Below are positions 13,698-20,437 of a DNA stretch of 20,437 nt, piece after piece. The translations under genes and the position numbers were made by a program. Within the stretch, counting starts at the first letter, position 1. Each line of letters opens with the position of its first letter. Source of the stretch: an uncultured Collinsella sp. (lineage in GTDB: Bacteria; Actinomycetota; Coriobacteriia; Coriobacteriales; Coriobacteriaceae); contig CAAETD010000062.1 in assembly GCA_900758885.1 (NCBI GenBank), forward strand, positions 1 through 20,437, given 5' to 3'. The notes under the pieces were generated by a model. It worked only from the letters and a program-made list of their open reading frames with translations. It made no database searches and was not told the origin of the DNA.

Positions 13698-16610
13698 CTA
13701 ATAGTAGAGTTCGATATACGAATACGCCTTATCAAAAAGAGCCTGGTCTTTGAGCTTGTAGCGCATCCATAGAATGGCACGGAGCTGCTTCTTGACCTCT
13801 TTGACGCCTGCCGTGGTAGCTTGCCAGCCGTCGAAGCGAGTTATCTTAACGATCTCGTCAATGTCATTGACGATGTTCTCGACGATGATAGGCGTGTCGC
13901 CGTTCTTGATGCCGTTAAAGAGCTCTGTGAGGGCCGCCTTGCCCTTGTCCTCCTCTTCCTCGGGCACGACTTCCTTTTCGGCGGCTCGTGCTTCTTTGGC
14001 GAGGTCGATGAGCATCTTGAGGAACTCGACGCTGTTGATGAGACCTTGCTCGTGACGTTCCCTCAGGTCCTCCAGGCGCTCGCCGAGCTTCTGAAACTTG
14101 CCATTCTTATCGTGCCTGTGGATTCGGGCGACGAGATCTATCTCCAGCTTACGCGTGATCTTCTCGGTATTGCTCTTGTCGTTGATGAAGTGTTCGATCA
14201 TGTCCTCGTCGAGTTCAAGGATGTCGTCATCGTCTCGGACTCTCTCGACGGTGATGTTCTCGTGCACGAGCTCGATTGTCTTGGGCCCGAGCGCTGCCCA
14301 GATGAGCTTCCCGCGATTGTCTACCGGTCTCACGGAATCGTAGACCTGCGAGAGCCAGATGAAATCGGGCTTGTAGGGATTGAGACATGGGTCGGGCGAA
14401 AGGGCTTCCCACGCTTTGTTCAAGACCGAGAAGTCGGCCCCAAACTGGTCTTTCACCTTTGTCGTTGGCAGGCATTGTTGAGCTTCGAGAAGGGACTCCC
14501 AATCTGCGCTGCGGCGGTCTCTGACCGTTGAGAAGTACTCGAGACAGCAATGCATAAGCCCGGGTAGCTCGGCCTTTACCTCGTCGATGTTGGTTATAAC
14601 CTTCTGCACCTCGGCCTCGTCGAAGTGCAGAGACTTGGCGACGTTGTCGAAGAGGCCGATATAGTCGACAATGAGACCGAATGTCTTCTTGTCGTTGTAG
14701 ACGCGGTTGGTTCGACAGATTGCCTGCAACAGCGTGTGGTCGCGCAAGGGCTTGTCGAGGTACTGAGTTTGCAGGATGGGCGCATCGAACCCCGTGAGCA
14801 GCTTTGCAGTGACGATGAGAATCTTGAGCGGATCGTCCGGGTCGCGGAAACGGTCAAGGAGCTTTTCTTCGGCATCGCGATCTCGACGGTATGCCTTGTA
14901 GCGGTCTTCCTTGTCGTTGTTCGTGTCCATGACGATGGTGACTGCATCAGCGCCCAAGAGCTTGTCGAGCTCCTCCTTATACAGCAGGCAGCACTCTCGG
15001 TCGTAGCAGACTACCTGCGCCTTGAAGCCGTCTGGCTCAACCTTTGACTTGAAGTGCCTGGCGATGTGCTCGCATACCTTGTGGATGCGGTCGGGGGCCT
15101 TCATGACGGACTCGATCTTGACGCGCCTGGTGAGTTCCGCCTTGTCCTCTTTGCTGAGGTCTCGGGTCATTTCGTCAAAGGCGGCGTTCACGACCTCTTG
15201 GTTGACGTGGAGCTCGACGGGAACGGTTTCAAAATGGAGCGGCAATGTGGCGTGGTCGCGGATGGAGTCGGCGAAGGAATAGCGGCTCATGTAGCCGGAC
15301 TTGTCCTCTTTGGCACCGAAGGTGTGGAACGTGTTCTTGTCGGTTCGGTTGATGGGCGTGCCGGTCAAGCCGAAGAAGAAGGCGTTTGGCAAGGCGAGTC
15401 GCATCTTCTCGCCGAGGTCGCCCTCTTGGGTGCGGTGCGCCTCGTCGACCATGAGGATGATGTTCTCGCGCTCGTTGAGAATCCCCGCAACCTCGCCGAA
15501 TTTGAAGATGGTGGTGATGAGGATCTTTCTCATGTCCTGCTTGAAGAAGGACTCAAGCTCCTCCTTGCTGCCGGCGCTTGCGAGGTTGGGGATATCGGAT
15601 GCGTTAAAGGTCCCCGTGATCTGGGTCTCGAGGTCGATTCGGTCATCCACGATGACGACGGTCGGGTTCTTGAGTTCGGGGACCATGCGCAGCTTCTGGG
15701 CGGCGAATACCATGAGCAGTGACTTTCCTGAGCCCTGGAAATGCCAAATGAGGCCACGCTTCGGGTATCCTGCGCGGACGCGGTCCACGATGAGGTTCGC
15801 GCCCTCGAACTGTTGGTAGCGACAGATCAGCTTGATGCGTCGATGCTTCTTGTCGGTGGCGAAGAGCGTGAAGAACTGGAAGATGTCTATGACGTTCGTG
15901 GGGGTTAGCATGGACGCCATGCTTCTCTTGACGTCGGCAAGTGTGCCCTCGCTCTTCTTGTCGCCCTCATGCCAGGGTCCCCACATCTCGGGAGGCATGT
16001 TCACCGACCCGTAGCGATAGCATTTTCCTTCGCTGGCGAAGTTGATGGCGCTACAGACGAACATCTGCGGGATGCTCTTCTCATATTTAGCGATGTCGCC
16101 AGCGCCGTCGAGCCAGGTTATCGAATCGCGCACCGGGGTCTTGAACTCGCCGATGACGAGCGGAAATCCATTGACAAGGAGGACGAGGTCGAGGCGCTTG
16201 CCGCCCTGCTCCTGGGGGTAGACCCACTGGTTGGTGACGATGTACTCGTTTTTGTCAAGATCGCCGTCCGCCGCCGTGCCAAAGAAGCGGATGGGGACCA
16301 TGCGGCCGTCTTTGCCGTAGGGGAATGAGTTCTCCTCGATGACGAGCTTTTTGAACCGCTCGTTGGTGGAGACCAGGTTCTGCGGACTTGTGGACTGAAT
16401 GAGGGCCCTGAGTCGGTAGATGATCTCGTCGGCGCGATCGGGGTCTTCTGCGATCTCCGGGTTAAGCCTGATGAGGGCGTCCTTGACCATGGGCTCGACC
16501 ATGACGTCGGCATGGCGGCGCGGGAGGTCTTCGGCAGCCACGTATCTCCAGCCAAGGCTGGCAAGCGCCTCGACGCTCATTTGCTCGATGGTGTTGTCCT
16601 CGTTAAACAT
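13698..16610 (-). CDS. hsdR: Type I restriction enzyme, R (endonuclease/translocase) subunit
   Basis: The 970-aa product has the HsdR order: an N-terminal PD-(D/E)xK nuclease with Asp141 in RLDLVLLVNG and Glu155/Lys157 in GEFKTP, then an SF2 motor with Walker A WHFQGSGKS (289-297), the DEAH box VDEAHRTQ (388-395), motif III GLTGTP (414-419), motif V LTGFDAP and motif VI QAICRTNR. A C-terminal helical part rich in Glu/Lys is the usual region that binds the methylase. Length is typical and every key motif is intact, so it should be active. The ATG at 16610 overlaps the last 8 nt of hsdS (ATGTTTAA), indicating translational coupling. As part of the R2M2S complex it cleaves unmethylated invading DNA after ATP-driven translocation. 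Confidence 0.95.
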   Translation of the reverse strand: MFNEDNTIEQMSVEALASLGWRYVAAEDLPRRHADVMVEPMVKDALIRLNPEIAEDPDRADEIIYRLRALIQSTSPQNLVSTNERFKKLVIEENSFPYGKDGRMVPIRFFGTAADGDLDKNEYIVTNQWVYPQEQGGKRLDLVLLVNGFPLVIGEFKTPVRDSITWLDGAGDIAKYEKSIPQMFVCSAINFASEGKCYRYGSVNMPPEMWGPWHEGDKKSEGTLADVKRSMASMLTPTNVIDIFQFFTLFATDKKHRRIKLICRYQQFEGANLIVDRVRAGYPKRGLIWHFQGSGKSLLMVFAAQKLRMVPELKNPTVVIVDDRIDLETQITGTFNASDIPNLASAGSKEELESFFKQDMRKILITTIFKFGEVAGILNERENIILMVDEAHRTQEGDLGEKMRLALPNAFFFGLTGTPINRTDKNTFHTFGAKEDKSGYMSRYSFADSIRDHATLPLHFETVPVELHVNQEVVNAAFDEMTRDLSKEDKAELTRRVKIESVMKAPDRIHKVCEHIARHFKSKVEPDGFKAQVVCYDRECCLLYKEELDKLLGADAVTIVMDTNNDKEDRYKAYRRDRDAEEKLLDRFRDPDDPLKILIVTAKLLTGFDAPILQTQYLDKPLRDHTLLQAICRTNRVYNDKKTFGLIVDYIGLFDNVAKSLHFDEAEVQKVITNIDEVKAELPGLMHCCLEYFSTVRDRRSADWESLLEAQQCLPTTKVKDQFGADFSVLNKAWEALSPDPCLNPYKPDFIWLSQVYDSVRPVDNRGKLIWAALGPKTIELVHENITVERVRDDDDILELDEDMIEHFINDKSNTEKITRKLEIDLVARIHRHDKNGKFQKLGERLEDLRERHEQGLINSVEFLKMLIDLAKEARAAEKEVVPEEEEDKGKAALTELFNGIKNGDTPIIVENIVNDIDEIVKITRFDGWQATTAGVKEVKKQLRAILWMRYKLKDQALFDKAYSYIELYY

Positions 16611-17754
16611 CTCCGAGTCCTAACTCCTGGTTCAAGATTTTCTTCGTCGTCGCATTCAATTCGTCGAGTGCCTGCTGTACGGCAAATTTCGATTTGTCGA
16701 CCTGGGCGACGAAGTCGGCGAACTCCTGTTGAAGGGCGAGCGGGGGCAGAATCATGGGGAGGTTCCCCGTTTGGGTTGAGTTGATTCTGCCGCGCGTCTG
16801 ACCATGCGCGTCGACCGTGGCGCGCCTCAGCATCGAAGGATGATTGATTGCGCACATAGCAAACGCTGGCATCAACCGCCTCTTGTCCGTTTCGTAATAC
16901 ATGCAATCCGCTTTATGAATTGACGGGATGCCAAATTCGGGAACTATGCATGCTCTTAAAATCGGGTCGCCTAGTGTGGCAATTACCACCTCTCCCGGCT
17001 TGCACTCGTAGCGTTTTAGCTTCTCGTATTTGGCGTATGAAACGAATGAGCAATCTTTTTCTGAAAAGCATCCCTGCTGGATGTTGCCAAGGCGGATGAC
17101 ACGAACGCCGTCATCAACATAATCGGACGACTTGAGATTTGACCCGAATGGGCCGTCGCCATATGTAATCGCAGTTTCCTTAATCGTTGAGACAGGCCAT
17201 TGCTTTCCATTGGCAACGGGGTCCCCAAACATCTCGACAAATTGTGATTTGACGACGTCATCGCAGGCTGTAAGCAGCTGCCTGTAGTGAGACCTCGTTT
17301 CTTGTGCGGTCCAGAGTATGTCGGCAAGATCTTCTTGCTTAGCGATGCTGGGAAGCTCGAATTCAAATTGCGAAAGGCTCTGCCACTTGACTCTTGGCGA
17401 GAGGGAGCCTGCCGAATTGGTGACGGCGTGCTCGAATAGGGCGTCGTTCTGGATGATGAACGGGAGCAGCCTCGGAGAGAGGTTGTCCTTGGGGGCGATG
17501 ACGATGATGTCTCCGGAGCAGATTCCGTCGAATGGGGCGACGGCTGCTTTACGCAGGTAGGCCCTGCGACGCCCGAACAGCACCTGCCCCTTTGAGAAAG
17601 CCTTAGTGAAGGTGGTCTCGGCACCTTCGTCCCAATGGGCGAGTTCGACCTCGCCAGGGTCTAGATGCTCAAGGCCGACCGTCGGCAGCTCTTGCCCAGC
17701 AGGGACCTTCTGTTTTATTTCGCGGGCCACATCGCCCAGGCAAACGTGGGTCAT
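16603..17754 (-). CDS. hsdS: Type I restriction-modification specificity subunit S
   Basis: The 383-aa product shows the HsdS plan of two target recognition domains, each followed by a long helical conserved region. TRD1 spans about residues 1-145 and ends at LSQFEFELPSI; the first spacer helix includes LADILWTAQETRSHYRQLL. TRD2 runs from about 190 to 325 and ends at NLPMILPPLALQQEF; the second helix follows to the C-terminus. The two TRDs read a split DNA target, which cannot be predicted here. The ATG at 17754 is chosen because it lies 1 nt after the hsdM stop and GGTGAG is 5 nt upstream; starts further upstream (17765, 17790) would overlap hsdM without a ribosome site. The TRD2 part is visibly poorer in G+C than hsdR or hsdM. 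Confidence 0.92.
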   Translation of the reverse strand: MTHVCLGDVAREIKQKVPAGQELPTVGLEHLDPGEVELAHWDEGAETTFTKAFSKGQVLFGRRRAYLRKAAVAPFDGICSGDIIVIAPKDNLSPRLLPFIIQNDALFEHAVTNSAGSLSPRVKWQSLSQFEFELPSIAKQEDLADILWTAQETRSHYRQLLTACDDVVKSQFVEMFGDPVANGKQWPVSTIKETAITYGDGPFGSNLKSSDYVDDGVRVIRLGNIQQGCFSEKDCSFVSYAKYEKLKRYECKPGEVVIATLGDPILRACIVPEFGIPSIHKADCMYYETDKRRLMPAFAMCAINHPSMLRRATVDAHGQTRGRINSTQTGNLPMILPPLALQQEFADFVAQVDKSKFAVQQALDELNATTKKILNQELGLGDV

Positions 17755-17755
17755 G

Positions 17756-19246
17756 TTACTCACCATCGTTTTCATGCAATTTTGCAGCAATATTATCGAG
17801 CAGGGACGCGGCCTCTGTGGAGGCGGCTCTCCAGCTTTCTACCGTCTCCTCGATGCTTCTATCGTCAGCATTTTCATCATTGGAGGGCTTCACGTACAGA
17901 GGGATGGAGAGCGAGAAGGCGTTGTCTTCGAGCTCACTAAACGATGCGTGGGATGAGAAACCTTCGATGTCCTCGTCAGATCGGTAGGCATCGACGATTC
18001 TCTTGATGTGTTGAGGCTCAAGGTAGCTTTGCGCGTTCTTGCGGGTTACCTCGGCAGAGGCGTCTACGAACAGTATTTTCTTGCTTCGATTCGGCGCTTT
18101 CTCGCTGCGGCAGATGAGGATGCAGGCCTCCATGGGCGAGTTGAAGAAGAGGTTTGCGCCGAGTCCGATGACCGCCTCAACGAGATCGCTTCTTACGAGC
18201 CTTTCGCGCATCTCCGATTCCTCGTTGCGGAAGAGTACGCCATGGGGAAGAAGAATGGCGCACCTTCCACTCCTTGGGTCCATGCTCTTGAGGATATGCT
18301 GTATGAAGGCATAGTCGGCCCGCCCCTGCGGCGGGGTGCCGAGGAAGTTGCGGCCGTAGGGGTCCGACGCGAATGCCTCGCGGTCCCATTGCTTGATCGA
18401 ATAGGGAGGGTTAGCGAGCACCATATCGAAGGTGCGTAGCTTTCCCGCCTCGAGGAAGGCTGGGTGCCGCAGCGTGTCGTCGTTTGCAATCTCGAAGTCC
18501 TCGACGCCGTGCAGGAATAGGTTCATGCGTCCGATGGCGGAGGATAGCTGGTTGATCTCCTGTCCGTAGGCGTGAACGTTGCGCCATTCCTCTCCGTGCT
18601 GTTTGAGGTGGGCGATGGAGGAGATGAGCATGCCGGCGCTGCCGCAGGTGGGGTCATAGATGGACTCGCCCGGTTTGGGTTGGAGGATCTCGGTCATCAG
18701 ATGGACGACCGTGCGATTGGTGTAGAACTCCTGTGCCGTGTGCCCTGAGTCGTCTGCGAACTTCTTGATGAGGTACTCGTAGCCCTGGCCGAGCTCGTCC
18801 TCGGGACAGTTGGCTATGGAAAGTGTCTTGGCGCTGAAGTGTTCGATGAGGCCCTTGAGCAGGCGGTCGGGAAGTCGTTTCTTGTTAGTCCAGGCGGCGT
18901 CGCCGAAGATGCCACGCAACTTGGAGCCGTTGGCCGTCTCGATGGCGCGGAAGGCGCCTACGATCGCCTTACCGACGTTTTCCGTTGCCTCACGGATATC
19001 GCACCAGTGGGCGCCGTCCGGGATTGCGAAGCTGTGGTTCTCGGGAAGGGCGGCGAACTCCGCATCTCCGTCAGAGGCTTCCAATGCCTCGGCGGTCTCC
19101 TCGTCGTAAACATCCGAGAGGCGCTTGAAGAATAGCAGCGGGAATATGTACTGCTTGTACGAGCCGGCATCGATGTAGGTGCGCAGCAGAACCGCTGCGT
19201 TCCATAGATGGTTGTTCAGCTCTTCCTGGGGGATTCTACTCTCCAT
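17756..19246 (-). CDS. hsdM: Type I restriction-modification DNA adenine methylase subunit M (second copy)
   Basis: The 496-aa protein has an HsdM N-terminal helical domain, then the N6-adenine methylase core: AdoMet motif I DPTCGSAGM (198-206) and catalytic NPPY (279-282) in VLANPPYSIKQWD. The loop before motif I reads QEFYTNRTVV, with Asn where most HsdM proteins have Pro (FYTPR). The upstream hsdM ends inside the start region of this gene. Two ATGs compete (19252 and 19246); 19246 is preferred because GGGAGG lies 8 nt before it but only 2 nt before the other. The gene overlaps the upstream hsdM by 11 nt and is followed by hsdS after 1 nt. It methylates the adenines of the target together with HsdS. 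Confidence 0.92.
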   Translation of the reverse strand: MESRIPQEELNNHLWNAAVLLRTYIDAGSYKQYIFPLLFFKRLSDVYDEETAEALEASDGDAEFAALPENHSFAIPDGAHWCDIREATENVGKAIVGAFRAIETANGSKLRGIFGDAAWTNKKRLPDRLLKGLIEHFSAKTLSIANCPEDELGQGYEYLIKKFADDSGHTAQEFYTNRTVVHLMTEILQPKPGESIYDPTCGSAGMLISSIAHLKQHGEEWRNVHAYGQEINQLSSAIGRMNLFLHGVEDFEIANDDTLRHPAFLEAGKLRTFDMVLANPPYSIKQWDREAFASDPYGRNFLGTPPQGRADYAFIQHILKSMDPRSGRCAILLPHGVLFRNEESEMRERLVRSDLVEAVIGLGANLFFNSPMEACILICRSEKAPNRSKKILFVDASAEVTRKNAQSYLEPQHIKRIVDAYRSDEDIEGFSSHASFSELEDNAFSLSIPLYVKPSNDENADDRSIEETVESWRAASTEAASLLDNIAAKLHENDGE

Positions 19247-20437
19247 CGACATAGCCTCCCTTTGAGAGCAGCTCAAGGAGTTTCTCCTCGGACTTCCTCG
19301 TCTGGCGAAGGAGGTCGTAGAAACGTTTCCTGGTTTCCGCCGGCGGCTCGATCTCCTCGCGCCTTCTTTCGACGTAATTGTTCGCCGAGAGCACGTAACC
19401 CTCGCGCTCTATATCATCGAGCGTCGCGATGGCGCACTTCTCTACGACGGGTTCGTAGGAATGGTAGAGGGAGAGCATCTCCTGAGCGTTCTCCTCCGAG
19501 ATCATGTTCTGCGCGCGCTGGGCGGTGAAGATCTCGGTACCGTCGATGATGCAGACGCGGCCCCGATGCGCCGGAGGCTTGTCATTCCGGAGGAACAGCA
19601 CACAGGCGGAGACACCGGTGCTGTAGAAGACGCCGCTCGCGAGCGAGATCACTGCCTCGACCTTGTCCGACTTGAGCAGCTCCTTGCGGATGGCGCCCTC
19701 CTTGCCGCCGTGGAACAGTGCGCCCTGGGGCAGCACTACAGCGCAGCGACCGCTCTTCTCGTCCATGGAGCAGACCATATGCTGCACCCATGCGAAGTCC
19801 GCCGACTTGTCGGTGGGGACACCCCAGATGTTGCGGCCCCATGGGTCCGAGGAGAACTCTGCGGATCCCCAGTTCTTAAGGGAGAACGGGGGATTGGCGA
19901 GGACGCAGTCGAACGACCTGAGGGTGTTCCCGGCAAGGAAGGCGGGGTCGCGCAGGGTGTCCCCCTGGGCGATGCGGAAGTCCTTCGCACCGTGGAGGTA
20001 GAGGTTCATGCGTGCTATGGCAGACGTGCTCAGGTTCTTCTCCTGGCCGTAGAGCTTGCCGTAGGCGAGCCTCGAGTTGTCCATCTGACGTACTGCCTCG
20101 ATGAGCATGCCGCCCGTGCCGCATGCGGGGTCATAGACGGTCTCTCCGGGCTTTGGCTCGAGCAGGGAGACCATCATCTTCACGATCTCCCTCGGGGTGT
20201 AGAACTCGCCGGCGTTCTTCTTCTGCATGTCGGCGAACTTCTTGATCAGGTACTCGTAGGCGTCGCCCATCATGTCGGCGTTATAGCTACTGTTGCCGAA
20301 CTTCTTTGCAGAGAAATGCTCGATGAGGTCTTTCAAGCGTTCGTCGGAGAGCTTGCCTTTGTCCGTCCAGCTCGCGTCGTCGAAGCTGCTGAAGAGGCCG
20401 CTGAGGGTATCGGGGTTAGCGCGCTCGATACCCACCA
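19236..20437 (-). CDS. hsdM: Type I restriction-modification DNA methylase subunit M (first copy, cut by window edge)
   Basis: The frame is open to the right edge, so only the C-terminal 400 or so residues are seen; the ATG at 20435 is internal because the family normally has about 100 more residues of N-terminal domain. The methylase core is intact: EFYTPREIV, motif I DPACGTGGM, and catalytic NPPF in VLANPPFSLKNWG. The tail ends with a helical RRREEIEPPAETRKRFYDLL segment typical of HsdM. It is a clear paralogue of the next gene, sharing LIEHFSAK, YEYLIKKFAD, ARMNLYLHG/GRMNLFLHG and SGRCA motifs, but differs along its whole length, so this is not a recent duplication. Both are in the same operon. 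Confidence 0.92.
   Translation of the reverse strand, partial: VGIERANPDTLSGLFSSFDDASWTDKGKLSDERLKDLIEHFSAKKFGNSSYNADMMGDAYEYLIKKFADMQKKNAGEFYTPREIVKMMVSLLEPKPGETVYDPACGTGGMLIEAVRQMDNSRLAYGKLYGQEKNLSTSAIARMNLYLHGAKDFRIAQGDTLRDPAFLAGNTLRSFDCVLANPPFSLKNWGSAEFSSDPWGRNIWGVPTDKSADFAWVQHMVCSMDEKSGRCAVVLPQGALFHGGKEGAIRKELLKSDKVEAVISLASGVFYSTGVSACVLFLRNDKPPAHRGRVCIIDGTEIFTAQRAQNMISEENAQEMLSLYHSYEPVVEKCAIATLDDIEREGYVLSANNYVERRREEIEPPAETRKRFYDLLRQTRKSEEKLLELLSKGGYVDGE

Overview
The window looks like chromosomal DNA of a GC-rich, anaerobic, gut-type actinobacterium of the Coriobacteriia, most like Collinsella. This rests on codon use, the anaerobic selenium/molybdenum purine locus, and general resemblance of the proteins. 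No rRNA or tRNA is present to confirm it.

Left part (1-9949): a purine (xanthine/urate type) catabolic locus. A divergently transcribed YheO-like PAS/HTH regulator is cut by the left edge. It faces an NCS2 xanthine/uracil/urate-type permease, followed on the same strand by the ssnA aminohydrolase, ygfK (DHOD-like barrel, GltD-like flavoprotein and ferredoxin domains), a four-cluster ferredoxin, and a selenium-dependent xanthine dehydrogenase-type molybdenum hydroxylase. The last three are 11-12 nt apart and end at a good intrinsic terminator (9914-9949). The likely logic is import of a purine, hydroxylation or its reverse at a Mo-Se centre, electron exchange through the ferredoxin and YgfK (no separate FAD subunit is visible), and deamination of a purine-like ring by SsnA.

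Middle part (9950-12738): an accessory stretch poor in genes. Two arrays of an imperfectly palindromic 62-bp repeat (46-bp hairpin unit plus a 15-16-bp linker, about seven units each) bracket one minus-strand gene. That gene encodes an AbiEi/DUF559-like protein with a Vsr-like PD-(D/E)xK end. Array A changes orientation after its fourth unit. The right end of array B abuts what looks like the last 34 codons of a lost DUF4143-type ATPase gene. About 470 nt without a confident gene follow, including one terminator-like hairpin.

Right part (12739-20437): a DEDDh 3'-5' exonuclease on the plus strand converges on a minus-strand type I restriction-modification operon. Its transcriptional order is hsdM (cut by the right edge), a second intact hsdM, hsdS, hsdR, with start and stop codons overlapping or nearly touching. 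Two different adjacent M subunits feeding one S and one R subunit is the unusual part.

The best candidates for something undescribed are the 62-bp hairpin arrays with their bracketed nuclease-like gene, and the two-M type I system. All calls come from reading the sequence; no database search was run.
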